A stretch of DNA of 64,000 bases from Alcanivoracaceae bacterium (GTDB taxonomy: Bacteria; Pseudomonadota; Gammaproteobacteria; Pseudomonadales; Alcanivoracaceae). The notes below the pieces were generated by a model. The model searched no databases, was not told the DNA's origin, and saw only the letters and a list, made by a program, of their open reading frames with translations. This document shows positions 17,979 through 27,149 of the stretch, one piece after another. A program made the position numbers and the translations under genes. The stretch is taken from NCBI GenBank assembly GCA_029210325.1, contig JARGPU010000006.1, positions 1-64,000 of the forward strand, in the 5' to 3' direction. Numbering within the stretch: the stretch's first letter is position 1; every line of letters starts with the position of its first letter.

Positions 17979-19265
17979 GTGACCTCCTCTCTACCCCCGG
18001 ATATCAGTCAAAGTCTGCTGCAGCGATTCACCTCGGTGCGGCAGCGTTCCGTCGACTACTGCGCACCACTGCATCCGGAAGACTGTAACCTGCAGGCCAT
18101 GCCAGAGACTAGTCCGGCCAAATGGCACTTGGCCCACACTGCCTGGTTCTTCGAAACCTTTTTGCTGAAGCCGTATCTGCGCGACTACCAGCGCTTTCAT
18201 GACCGTTTCGAGTATCTGTTTAACTCCTACTACAACGGTGTCGGCAGCCAATATCCGCGCGCTCGGCGTGGACTCCTGTCGCGGCCAGCTTTGGATGAAG
18301 TACTTCACTACCGTTTGCATGTTGACCAGGCGATGACAACGCTACTGTCACAGATTGATCACCCTGCACGTGAGGACATTATTCGCCGCACCGAGCTAGG
18401 CATGCACCATGAATATCAGCATCAGGAGCTTTTTTTTACCGACATCAAATACAACCTCGCCTGCAATCCGCTGGCGCCGCAATATCGTCCCCATGAGGGA
18501 TTGGCGCCTTCTGCAGAACCTGCTGATGCCATCCAATGGCAGTCTTTCAACGCCGGGCTGATCAGCATCGGCAGCGATGCTCAAAACGGTTTTGTTTTTG
18601 ATAATGAAACCCCTGTACATCAGCGCTTTCTTGCACCATTCCAGCTCGCCTCACGACCAGTGTGCAACGCAGAAGTACTGGCCTTCATTAATGACGGTGG
18701 TTATCGCACCCCGTCACTTTGGTTAGCCGATGGCTGGGCCAAGGTTCAGCAAGAGCAGTGGCAACATCCACTCTACTGGCAACAGCATGATAACCAATGG
18801 CAAGTTTTTACCTTGCACGGTCTAGCGGGGCTTAATCCGGCTGACACAGCCGTGCACCTCAGTGCCTATGAGGCAGATGCCATAGCCCGTTGGCTTGGTG
18901 CCCGCCTGCCCGATGAAGCCGAGTGGGAGCTGGCAGCGCAATCATTGCCCGTACAGGGGCATTTCCTGTCCGGCAACGGGTTACTGCAGCCGGGAAGCGC
19001 AGATGGCACACCACTGTCACAGATGTTTGGCAGCGTCTGGGAGTGGACCGCCTCCAGTTACGCGCCATACCCCGGCTACCGCGCGGCGGCAGGTGCTCTG
19101 GGTGAGTACAATGGCAAGTTCATGTGCAACCAGCTGGTATTACGTGGCGGCTCCTGCGTCAGTGATCGCGAACAGCTTAGACCAAGCTACCGCAACTTTT
19201 TCTACCCGCCGGACCGCTGGCAATTCAGCGGCCTGCGACTGGCCAGGGACGGAAACAACACATGA
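17979..19265 (+). CDS. egtB: Ergothioneine biosynthesis protein EgtB (sulfoxide synthase)
   Basis: 428 residues. Non-haem iron enzyme that couples a thiol (gamma-glutamylcysteine or cysteine) to the C2 of hercynine with O2. The N-terminal DinB-like domain supplies the iron ligands: a histidine in HLAHTAWFFE and H143-H144-E-Y-Q-H148. The C-terminal half is a formylglycine-generating-enzyme/sulfatase-modifying fold ending in VLRGGSC and FSGLRLAR. The start is GTG with AAGGAAAG upstream. It overlaps egtD by four bases (ATGA). Whether it is the type using gamma-Glu-Cys or Cys cannot be decided by eye. Confidence 0.92.
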   Translation: MTSSLPPDISQSLLQRFTSVRQRSVDYCAPLHPEDCNLQAMPETSPAKWHLAHTAWFFETFLLKPYLRDYQRFHDRFEYLFNSYYNGVGSQYPRARRGLLSRPALDEVLHYRLHVDQAMTTLLSQIDHPAREDIIRRTELGMHHEYQHQELFFTDIKYNLACNPLAPQYRPHEGLAPSAEPADAIQWQSFNAGLISIGSDAQNGFVFDNETPVHQRFLAPFQLASRPVCNAEVLAFINDGGYRTPSLWLADGWAKVQQEQWQHPLYWQQHDNQWQVFTLHGLAGLNPADTAVHLSAYEADAIARWLGARLPDEAEWELAAQSLPVQGHFLSGNGLLQPGSADGTPLSQMFGSVWEWTASSYAPYPGYRAAAGALGEYNGKFMCNQLVLRGGSCVSDREQLRPSYRNFFYPPDRWQFSGLRLARDGNNT

Positions 19266-20242
19266 GCAACAGCCCACAGAAGCAGGCCCCGTTTCAATAT
19301 CAGGATCTGGGCCCGGCCAATAGCAATAGTCGTGCAGAAATTCTTGCTGGTCTGCGTGAAGAGCGAAAACGGATTAGCCCGAAATATTTTTATGACGATA
19401 CCGGCTCAGCTCTGTTTGAAGAGATTACTCGACAGCCAGAGTATTACCCAACCCGCACAGAGCGGCACATTCTCACTGAGCACGCAATGGACATGGCGGC
19501 AGCTATTGGTACCGGCACGGTACTAATGGAACCCGGTGCAGGCAGCTGCGAAAAAGTACGGCTGCTACTTGATGCACTCAAGCCCACCGCCTATGTGCCA
19601 ATGGATATCGCCGGTGAGTTTCTGCAACGCTCCGCCGCCAGATTGCAGAGCGACTTTCCCTGGCTGCACATCGCCGCGCTACGGGCCGATTTTGCAGTTA
19701 TGCCATCGCTCCCCCAGGGGCTGCCGGCCGGCCCGAGAACGCTTTTTTACCCGGGCTCCACACTAGGTAATTTCTCGCCTCTGCAAGCCACCAGCTTCCT
19801 GCGCCATGCCAGACGGCTTGTCGGTGACGGGGGCGCCATGCTGATCGGCGTTGACCTGCACAAAGACAGCGCCATCCTGAATCGCGCATACAATGATAGC
19901 GCTGGCGTGACGGCGCGCTTCAACCGCAACGCCCTGCACCACCTGAACCGAATTCTGCCGGCCGATTTTCAGCCATTACAGTTTCGTCATGTGGCCTTCT
20001 ACAATGGCGACCGCCACCGTATCGAGATGTATCTGGAGAGCCAGATTGAGCAGACTGTGACTGCGGCAGGAGAGGTGATTTATTTTTCTCCAGGGGAGAA
20101 AATCCACACGGAAATTTCCTGCAAGTACTCGCAGGAAAGCTTCACTTCATTGGCGGCTGCCGCCGATCTGAATGTGCAAAATTGCTGGCAGGACGCTGAC
20201 AATCTTTTTGCTGTATTCCTGCTCACCTCAGACAGCCCCTAA
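19262..20242 (+). CDS. egtD: L-histidine N(alpha)-methyltransferase EgtD
   Basis: Trimethylates histidine to hercynine with SAM, the first step of ergothioneine synthesis. The 326-residue protein has ISPKYFYDDTGSALFEEI, EPGAGSCEKVRLLLDAL (SAM site), FYPGSTLGNF and KIHTEISCKYS, all characteristic of the family. With egtB it makes a minimal two-gene pathway; egtA, egtC and egtE are not in the window. The 3' end overlaps the convergent small Cys-rich gene by four bases. Confidence 0.95.
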   Translation: MSNSPQKQAPFQYQDLGPANSNSRAEILAGLREERKRISPKYFYDDTGSALFEEITRQPEYYPTRTERHILTEHAMDMAAAIGTGTVLMEPGAGSCEKVRLLLDALKPTAYVPMDIAGEFLQRSAARLQSDFPWLHIAALRADFAVMPSLPQGLPAGPRTLFYPGSTLGNFSPLQATSFLRHARRLVGDGGAMLIGVDLHKDSAILNRAYNDSAGVTARFNRNALHHLNRILPADFQPLQFRHVAFYNGDRHRIEMYLESQIEQTVTAAGEVIYFSPGEKIHTEISCKYSQESFTSLAAAADLNVQNCWQDADNLFAVFLLTSDSP

Positions 20243-20499
20243 ACCAAAATCAGCGGGATCATCTGTGGCATGCTGGCCGGGATATTGCGTACCCCCCTGT
20301 GCCATTGCTCCAGAAGCCAGTCTGCATGCACCATCATGGTGGGACGTAGCCAAAGAGGAATATCCTCCACCGCCCAACTGGCGGCAAGCCGAAATCTGGC
20401 ACAACCGGTGCAATCCTGAAGACAAAAACGACGCTGGTAAACTGGCCCGGTACCCCGCTCCTGAGGGCTTTGGCACTGTTCCATGTAAGGGCAACGCAT
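20239..20499 (-). CDS. Small cysteine-rich conserved protein of unknown function
   Basis: 86 residues. Five cysteines are arranged as C3-x5-C9 near the N-terminus and C26-x3-C30-x2-C33 in a FCLQDCTGCARFRLA segment, suggesting a metal site. The second half (about residues 42-60) has a proline/leucine pattern seen in a widespread family of small proteins of unknown function. The reading frame ends against egtD (four-base convergent overlap), and codon use looks coding. ATG 20499 has only a weak purine tract before it. The 118 bases upstream (20500-20617) contain a minus-strand TTGACA but no convincing -10. No function is claimed. Confidence 0.65.
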   Translation of the reverse strand: MRCPYMEQCQSPQERGTGPVYQRRFCLQDCTGCARFRLAASWAVEDIPLWLRPTMMVHADWLLEQWHRGVRNIPASMPQMIPLILV

Positions 20500-20617
20500 C
20501 AGCTAGTCTCTACGAGAATGGGCTGAACAGAGTACGACCAATCCGTTCACGCAAACAATGCTGTCAAAGTAATCTCATTGAATAGGGAGGTTTCGAAGGG
20601 GAGATACTTTTCTGTAC

Positions 20618-21499
20618 TCAGCTGTCGGCGATGGCTGGCCGTACCAACCCCATTTTCCGGCTAAACATAACCAGCAGACCGCCGAGAAAAAACATCACCA
20701 TGCCATATACCGCACTGGGCACCGACATCTCGTTTGAGTGCAGCAGTGTCAGGGTGATCATCAGACCAAGCGTAGCGTTTTTCAGGCCAAGCTCAACGGC
20801 GATAGTAAACGACTGCTTCAGATCCAGACCAATCAGGCGGCCACCACCAAGGCCAATGGTAATACCGACAATGTTAAGAGCCACCGCAATATAAGTACCA
20901 TCACGCGCCAGAGTCACAACCCGGTCGCCGAGTGATAACAGGATCGCGACAATCACCAGCACCAACACGGTCATGCCAAACGCGCCGACAAAGCGCTCTG
21001 CTCTGGCGGCAAAAACCGGAGCCCACTTACGCAAGGCCATGCCGATAATCAATGGAACGATCACGATCACGACCAGGGAGGCGATGGTTCGCCCAACCGG
21101 CAACTGGATGGCAACGCTGGCATCCTGAAACAGGTCCAGAGCCAGGCCAGCAAACAACGGCAAGGTCACGATTGCGGCAAGACTGGCAAGCACAGTGAGC
21201 ACTACCGACAGGGCCACATCTCCACCGCCAAGATAGGTAAAGATATTTGAGGTAGTGCCGCCCGGGCAGGCGGCAATAATGACCAGGCCCACGGCCAGCA
21301 GTGGGTCAAGCTGCATCACCCAGGCCAACGCAAACGCAGCTAGCGGCACGATCAGCACCTGAGCAAACAAACCAAACAAAGTTGCCTTCGGGGCGATCAG
21401 GACTTCACGAAAATCCTTCGGGGTCAGCGTCAGCCCCATACCGATCATGATCAGAAACAGCGCAGCCGGTAGACCGATGTCAACTAATCCACCCTGCAT
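20618..21499 (-). CDS. Bile acid:sodium symporter (BASS) family transporter
   Basis: 293-residue inner-membrane protein with nine to ten hydrophobic helices. The family signature ACPGGTTSNIFTYLGGGDVALSVVLT and the later GLKNATLGLMI are clear. BASS proteins import organic anions (pantoate, pyruvate, bile-acid-like compounds) with sodium. The substrate is unknown here. GGGGGA precedes the ATG. It lies downstream of the amidase gene by 46 bases on the same strand and could take up a product or substrate of that enzyme. Confidence 0.87.
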   Translation of the reverse strand: MQGGLVDIGLPAALFLIMIGMGLTLTPKDFREVLIAPKATLFGLFAQVLIVPLAAFALAWVMQLDPLLAVGLVIIAACPGGTTSNIFTYLGGGDVALSVVLTVLASLAAIVTLPLFAGLALDLFQDASVAIQLPVGRTIASLVVIVIVPLIIGMALRKWAPVFAARAERFVGAFGMTVLVLVIVAILLSLGDRVVTLARDGTYIAVALNIVGITIGLGGGRLIGLDLKQSFTIAVELGLKNATLGLMITLTLLHSNEMSVPSAVYGMVMFFLGGLLVMFSRKMGLVRPAIADS

Positions 21500-21545
21500 G
21501 CCCGTCCCCCGATATTGTTATTATCTGTTTATGCCAGACGCTGGC

Positions 21546-22961
21546 CTACAGCGCCACGATGCGCTGCCAAGGCTTGGCCTGCTCTATTTCAAATGCCAAT
21601 TCCAGCAATGTACGCTCTGCACCGTGCGCTGACGAGAACTGTACGGCAATCGGCAGACCTTTCTCAGACTGCCCCACTGGCAAAGAAATTGCCGGGCTGC
21701 CACTGGCGTTGTTCATTGGTGTAAAGCTGACGTAGCCCATCAACCTCTGGAACAGCTCATCAAACGGCACTTCCGGGCTAATATAGCCGATCTCCGGGGT
21801 GACATGAGCAAGCACCGGGGACAGTACCACATCATAATTCTGCATGGCTTTTTCATACTGCTGCCATGTCCGTTGCAAGCGCACCAACACCAATGGCAAT
21901 CGCCAGCCACGCTTACGGAAGCGCTCCGCCAGGCCTTTGCTGAGACCATCAAGCTGCTCGGCATCAAAGCCCTTGCCGAAGCTGTGTTGGCCGAAACGAC
22001 TGGCCATAAATGCCAGAAAACCCCAGTAGTCGGAAAAATCATCGACGAATGAAGGCTTCACCGGCAGCGGCATGATTTCAACGCGATGACCCATACTCTC
22101 AAGCAGGGCCACGGTTTGCTCGACCGTTGCTCGGGTTTCCGGACAGGCCTGGGCAGTAAGTGAATCCATGACCAAGCCGACTTTCAGGCGTTTCTTGCCA
22201 GCGCCTTCCACCAAGCCGACTTGCGGTAGCTTGCGGTTCTGCCAGTACTGCTCAGCACCGGCAAAGAAATGGGCGGTATCCCGCACCGAACGGGTCACAA
22301 CACCGTCGCAGACCACATTGACCGGCAAGGTCTTCGACATCTCGTTGGTAACAAAACGGCCTCGGGTGGATTTAAGCCCAATCAGGCCGCAGCAAGCCGC
22401 CGGAATGCGAATCGACCCGCCACCATCATTGGCGTGAGCAATGGGCACGGCCCCGGCCGCCACTAACGCTGCGGATCCGCCGGAGCTGCCGCCACAGGAA
22501 TGATCCGTGTGCCAGGGATTACGGGTCGGCGCGTTGCCTTCATATTCGGTGGTACCGTTAAAGCCGAACTCGGGCAGGGTGGTTTTGCCAAGCAGCGTGA
22601 AACCTTGGGCCAGATACTGCTTGGCAAAAGCGCCATGCTTCAGCGCCGGGGTCGCAGGTACTGCTCGGGAACCATGACGAGTCGGCATACCCGCGATGTC
22701 GGTATTGTCCTTGATGAAAGTAGGCACACCAGCAAATATGCCCGAGCCACGCTCCTCCCCGGCAGCGCGCTGTCTTGCTTGATCATAGTCAGCAACCTGA
22801 ACCGCATTGAGCGCCCCATTTACCTTCTCAACCCGGGCGATGGCCGCTTCCGCCAACTCCAGAGCGCTAACCTCGCCACGGCGGACCAGGTCCGCCAGTG
22901 CTACTGCATCAAAATCCGCCAGCAGGTCATCGCTGAAAGCATGGATTCGGTTGTCACTCAT
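21546..22961 (-). CDS. Amidase signature family hydrolase
   Basis: 471 residues with the full Ser-cisSer-Lys triad: lysine in FIKDNTD, the Ser cluster in SCGGSSGGSAA and the serine in GGGSIRIPA. Members hydrolyse amides (acylamides, nylon oligomers, fatty amides); GatA is a homologue but gatB/gatC are absent here and the sequence fits a general amidase. GGAG stands about eight bases before the ATG. The substrate is not predictable. Confidence 0.9.
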   Translation of the reverse strand: MSDNRIHAFSDDLLADFDAVALADLVRRGEVSALELAEAAIARVEKVNGALNAVQVADYDQARQRAAGEERGSGIFAGVPTFIKDNTDIAGMPTRHGSRAVPATPALKHGAFAKQYLAQGFTLLGKTTLPEFGFNGTTEYEGNAPTRNPWHTDHSCGGSSGGSAALVAAGAVPIAHANDGGGSIRIPAACCGLIGLKSTRGRFVTNEMSKTLPVNVVCDGVVTRSVRDTAHFFAGAEQYWQNRKLPQVGLVEGAGKKRLKVGLVMDSLTAQACPETRATVEQTVALLESMGHRVEIMPLPVKPSFVDDFSDYWGFLAFMASRFGQHSFGKGFDAEQLDGLSKGLAERFRKRGWRLPLVLVRLQRTWQQYEKAMQNYDVVLSPVLAHVTPEIGYISPEVPFDELFQRLMGYVSFTPMNNASGSPAISLPVGQSEKGLPIAVQFSSAHGAERTLLELAFEIEQAKPWQRIVAL

Positions 22962-23046
22962 GACTGGCTCCGTAGTTTGTACGATAGTGCAAGGATGGAA
23001 CCACAGCAGGGCGACACAGGAAAGCCCACGACTCTATTTTGGCCCA

Positions 23047-24138
23047 TCACAACAGTTCGCGCTGCTGATAGATGGCCTGCCATGCCTTACCCGGCTTCTG
23101 GCTGATCTCATTTTCAAAGTAGTACTTGAGCCGGCGGCGGTCGTCCGGTTTGTCCTTTAATGCGGCACCAATGATGAAGTGGACCAGATCCTCCACTCGC
23201 ATCACTCCCTCATGGTAGTAAAACGCATACACACTAAGAGCGTGGGCAACGTTGATGGCCTCCGCCGTAGACAGTGCCGCACCAGCCAGCCGGTGGGTGC
23301 TGCGCCCATCCAGGGACTGGCCGCTACGCAGCTCATGGAACATGGTCACCAGCACTTCAATCACGGTCGGCTCCGGGACCAGATGTATGCCGGAGTTTTC
23401 ATTCAGCATGGCCAGCTCCTGCAGAACCACGTCGATCTCATCCTGCAGGCGGCGGATCGGCCGAATGGTTTCAAAGTTGAGCCGGCGACGTAATGCCACG
23501 CTCATCTTATTCACACCCTCATCAACGCTATTGCTGGTGCCAACAATATTGAACCCAGGCGCCGCATACAAAGTCCCGTCATCATCTCCGAGCTCGGGAA
23601 TGCTGATAATCCGCTCTGACAAAACTGACAAGATCGCATCCTGAAGGCTTTGCGGGCAACGGCTTAGCTCCTCGAAACGAACCAGCTTGCCATCTCGCAT
23701 ACCACGATAAAGAGGTCCGGGAATCAATGCCTGACGATGAGGACCAGAGCGAGCTAAGGCAGCGCGATCCCAGTCATATAGAAGCTGACTTACCGAGCTG
23801 ACCGCACTGCCCTGAATTAACAGTGTGGAATCTCCAGACACCGCTGCAGCCAGCAGTTCGGAAACCCAGGACTTGGCCGTGCCTGGCTCGCCAACCAAAA
23901 AACAGCCTCGGTTGGTGCAAAGCGAAATCACGATACGTCGCACCACCCCTTCTTCCGCGACAAATTTTCTGCCGACACCAAGAGCGGCATCACCGCTAAT
24001 AAACTTCTCCACAGCAATTGGAGACATCTGCCAACCGGGTGGCACAGGTGAGTCATCGTGCTGGCGAAGTTTTTCAAGCTCGGCTGCGAAACGCACTTCA
24101 GCTGGCAGTCTCTGCACTCGTTCCGATTTTTTCATCAT
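23047..24138 (-). CDS. MoxR-type AAA+ ATPase
   Basis: 363 residues. An N-terminal helical region (1-50) precedes an AAA+ core with Walker A GEPGTAKS (83-90), a variant Walker B in VRFEELSRCP and the sensor-like GTSNSVDEGVNKMSVALRRRL. The GxPGTAKS loop and following C-terminal helical lid place it in the MoxR/RavA clade, which usually works with a von Willebrand factor A protein as a chaperone. No such partner is visible here. Its ATGATG start overlaps the stop of the methyltransferase-GspE fusion by four bases, so the two are translationally coupled and probably act together. Confidence 0.85.
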   Translation of the reverse strand: MMKKSERVQRLPAEVRFAAELEKLRQHDDSPVPPGWQMSPIAVEKFISGDAALGVGRKFVAEEGVVRRIVISLCTNRGCFLVGEPGTAKSWVSELLAAAVSGDSTLLIQGSAVSSVSQLLYDWDRAALARSGPHRQALIPGPLYRGMRDGKLVRFEELSRCPQSLQDAILSVLSERIISIPELGDDDGTLYAAPGFNIVGTSNSVDEGVNKMSVALRRRLNFETIRPIRRLQDEIDVVLQELAMLNENSGIHLVPEPTVIEVLVTMFHELRSGQSLDGRSTHRLAGAALSTAEAINVAHALSVYAFYYHEGVMRVEDLVHFIIGAALKDKPDDRRRLKYYFENEISQKPGKAWQAIYQQRELL

Positions 24139-26396
24139 TCTTCTCTCACTCCGCCACGCGCTTCTGGCGCCATCCTTTCCGCCGGCAATATGCGGGGTAA
24201 TTCAGACATCGGAATCACGCCTTGAACGACCAGATCCACCGCACTGTCTCGCATAGTTACCAGGCCTGCATCCAGAGCGCGCCAGCGCAGTTCGCCAAGA
24301 GGAGGCTGGCGGCTGATAATGTCACGAAAATCCGCATTAACCTGCATATACTCGACCACTGAAACCCGACCACGAGTGCCACGTTGGCCACACTGATCAC
24401 AGCCTTTTCCGGCAAAGCAACGGAAGTTATCCGGCACCTCATCAGGGAATAGCTCATGCAGGACTTTCGCGTCAGGCTCCGCCGGCTCACGGCAGTGAGT
24501 ACAGATACGTTTGGCCAAACGCTGCGCAATAACGGCGAGAAGCTCACTGGCAATAGAGTTGCGATGCAGACCAAGGTCGTACAATCGCTGAATCGCATCG
24601 ACAGCATCATTGCAATGCAGTGTAGACAATACCAAGTGCCCTGTTTGAGAAGCGCGCACCGCTTCAAGGGCTGTCTCGGAATCCCGAATCTCTCCCACCA
24701 GAATTACATCAGGATCCTGCCGGACAAAAGAGCGCATGGCATCGGCGAAGCCAAAGCCTATCTTGGTTCTAACCCTGGTCTGTTGAATATTATCGATGGC
24801 ATATTCAATTGGATCTTCTACCGTAATCACCTTGCGGCGACCATCATCGGCCAGCTCCTGCAGTCCTGCCGACAGGGTGGTGGACTTACCCGACCCGGTG
24901 GGCCCGACGATCAATACCAAACCGGCTGGATTATCCAATAGCCGACGGTACTGAACAGCAATGCGCGGGGACAAGCCAAGCTCATCAAGCCCCATCGCGC
25001 GACCGCTTTGCGGCAGCAGACGAATAACCACATGCTCGCCATGCAAGGACGGCTGGGTCTGGATGCGCAGGTCATAGGTGACCTGGCCGACTTTTAATCG
25101 CGAACGACCGCCCTGGGGCAGCCGGCGCTCAGCAATATTCAGTTCTGCCCGGGTTCTGATTACATTGATCACTCCGGCCATTTCCGTCGGCGTGAGCTGA
25201 TAGTGATTCAAATCCGACAGCTCACCATCAACTCGCAAACGAACACGCACGCGCTGGTGATAACGCTCGATATGAATGTCACTGGCCTTTTCACTCACCG
25301 CATCAAGCAAGATGGCCTCATACACAGCGACCAGATAAGGACTGATGTGGTTATCCAGTTGCTCAGCAAAATCCTCATGCTCCAAATTCCCTGCTGATGG
25401 TGCTGCCTGGGCAATAGCACGGGCACCCTTGTCGCTGATATTGATCGCAGACCAGAGCCGACGATAATCCGTCGGCGTTACCAAAATCCTCTCCACCACT
25501 CTGCCTGGCATCATTGCCTCAAGTGACAAGGTTTGTATTTCCGGATTATCAGAGGCCACCTGCAGACAGTCGCCCTTTTGAGCAATCGGAAGCATTCGGT
25601 AATGATCAAGAAAAGTTCGGGAAAACTGACGGACAAGAGACCGGTCAATCTGAGGAAATAATCTGTCCGCCTCTTCAAAAGTAATTCCCAGACGTTTAGC
25701 CACCGCCCGATAAACAGATATATCCTCGGCGCCAAGGTGCCGCTGCACGACTGTCATCAGTGGCAAACTGAGCCGGTCGGCTTCCTCCTTGGCACTGGCT
25801 ATCAAATGCTCATCCACCAGCCCCATGTCCATCAGCGCTGCACTGATATCACTGGTAAAATCTACAGGCCCCAGGTCCTGACGACGCACATTGCCCTGCG
25901 CATCACGCTCGCATAACTCCAGAGAGGTCCAATGGCCGTCCCCACCACCAAGCATCACCAACGAACCACCGGTAACCAGCTGCTCAAGCAGCGCGTCGAT
26001 GGTGGTCAGCTCGCATAGCGCAATTACCCGGTCAAACGGGGCAAGATCCGCAGCCCCCGACTCACCCTCAGATACTCGGACAGTGACATTGCCCGACTTG
26101 AACGCGGAGAGATTTTTCTGGGCAATATCGGCAATCACCTGATTGCGCTCAACAACCACCAGCTGGGCCACCAGCCTTGACAGGATCATGGCAAAGTACC
26201 CGGATCCAGCACCGATCAGCAAAACCTTGTCAGAGGCACGCAAAGGAGGAATACGAGAGAGGATTGACCTCACCGCTGCCTGCGACGGGATACTATGGCC
26301 GGACATCAGCTCACCGATGTCTGGCGAAGACACAAAGGCACTGCGAGGAACAGCATGCACCATCTGAATAGTACGAAGATCAGTGTTGGCCGGCAT
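24135..26396 (-). CDS. Fusion of PCMT-like methyltransferase and GspE/PilB-type secretion ATPase
   Basis: 753 residues. Residues 1-180 resemble protein-L-isoaspartate O-methyltransferase: VPRSAFV, GHSIPSQAAV and SAM motif I LLIGAGSGYFAM (60-71). Residues about 186-315 match the MshEN/GspE N-terminal domain. The rest is a complete T2SS/T4P ATPase: Walker A GPTGSGKS (498-505), Asp box, Walker B VILVGEIRD (564-572), His box and a zinc tetracysteine (C632, C635, C666, C669). GGGAG precedes the ATG. No pseudopilin, GspF/PilC or secretin gene is near. Whether the methyltransferase is active is unknown. I do not recall this architecture as described. Confidence 0.88.
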   Translation of the reverse strand: MPANTDLRTIQMVHAVPRSAFVSSPDIGELMSGHSIPSQAAVRSILSRIPPLRASDKVLLIGAGSGYFAMILSRLVAQLVVVERNQVIADIAQKNLSAFKSGNVTVRVSEGESGAADLAPFDRVIALCELTTIDALLEQLVTGGSLVMLGGGDGHWTSLELCERDAQGNVRRQDLGPVDFTSDISAALMDMGLVDEHLIASAKEEADRLSLPLMTVVQRHLGAEDISVYRAVAKRLGITFEEADRLFPQIDRSLVRQFSRTFLDHYRMLPIAQKGDCLQVASDNPEIQTLSLEAMMPGRVVERILVTPTDYRRLWSAINISDKGARAIAQAAPSAGNLEHEDFAEQLDNHISPYLVAVYEAILLDAVSEKASDIHIERYHQRVRVRLRVDGELSDLNHYQLTPTEMAGVINVIRTRAELNIAERRLPQGGRSRLKVGQVTYDLRIQTQPSLHGEHVVIRLLPQSGRAMGLDELGLSPRIAVQYRRLLDNPAGLVLIVGPTGSGKSTTLSAGLQELADDGRRKVITVEDPIEYAIDNIQQTRVRTKIGFGFADAMRSFVRQDPDVILVGEIRDSETALEAVRASQTGHLVLSTLHCNDAVDAIQRLYDLGLHRNSIASELLAVIAQRLAKRICTHCREPAEPDAKVLHELFPDEVPDNFRCFAGKGCDQCGQRGTRGRVSVVEYMQVNADFRDIISRQPPLGELRWRALDAGLVTMRDSAVDLVVQGVIPMSELPRILPAERMAPEARGGVREE

Positions 26397-26464
26397 AAGG
26401 CTCCCAACAGTATTGGCTTAAGTGTGATATCAATAGGTTATCGTTTTATCCGAGTGAGGTAATG

Positions 26465-27124
26465 ATGGAAATCAGTTTTTGGCACGAGCGCTGGGAAAAG
26501 GGCGAGATCGGCTTCCATCTTTCCAAAGTCAACCCGCTACTAACACGATGGTGGCCCTCTCTGGGCGCCGGCGACAGAGATGCCGTGTGGGTGCCACTGT
26601 GCGGCAAAAGTCTCGACATGATCTGGCTACACCAGCAGGGACATCCGGTTACCGGAGTGGAGCTATCCAGGCAAGCACTACAATCCTTTGGCACAGAGCA
26701 AGGTCTGGATTTGCACTGGCATCAGGGCGGAGCCATGGAGGTTGCTGAAAGCTCAGGGTTCACGCTCTACTGCGGCGACTACTTTGCGGTAACCGCCGCA
26801 CAGCTTGCCGATATCCGTCTGGTTTACGACCGGGCAGCATTGGTCGCCCTGCCAGCAGCTATGCGGCAGCGCTATGTTGCTCATATGCGAAGCGTATTGG
26901 CTGCCGGCTGGCGCTTGCTACTACTGACCTTCGAGTATCCGCAGGAACAGCGGCCAGGACCACCATTCAGCGTGGCCGACAGCGAGGTGCAGCAACTTTT
27001 TCAAGGCTGCTCCATTGAGCTAATCAGCGAACAGCAGGTCATTGACCGCCATCCCGGTTTTCGCGAGCAAGGTATGACCAGCATGATTGAAAGGGCATAC
27101 CGTATTAGCGACAGCTCGACCTGA
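26465..27124 (+). CDS. tpm: Thiopurine S-methyltransferase
   Basis: SAM-dependent methyltransferase (219 aa) of the bacterial Tpm family, which methylates thiopurines and also confers tellurite/selenite methylation in some bacteria. The N-terminus FWHERWEKGEIGFH, the VPLCGKSLDMIWL SAM-binding segment, GVELS and VYDRAALVALP are diagnostic. ATG 26465 is preferred to ATG 26462 because GAGG is only two bases before the latter. It is divergent from the fusion gene across 68 bases, and convergent with lpoP. Confidence 0.93.
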   Translation: MEISFWHERWEKGEIGFHLSKVNPLLTRWWPSLGAGDRDAVWVPLCGKSLDMIWLHQQGHPVTGVELSRQALQSFGTEQGLDLHWHQGGAMEVAESSGFTLYCGDYFAVTAAQLADIRLVYDRAALVALPAAMRQRYVAHMRSVLAAGWRLLLLTFEYPQEQRPGPPFSVADSEVQQLFQGCSIELISEQQVIDRHPGFREQGMTSMIERAYRISDSST

Positions 27125-27149
27125 TAGCTGAAGCTGTCACTATCTGAAA

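Noticed and set aside
20500-20617. Promoter for the small Cys-rich gene from the minus-strand TTGACA
   Set aside because: At 16-18 bases downstream the sequence is GGATTG-like, a poor -10, so the match is probably chance.
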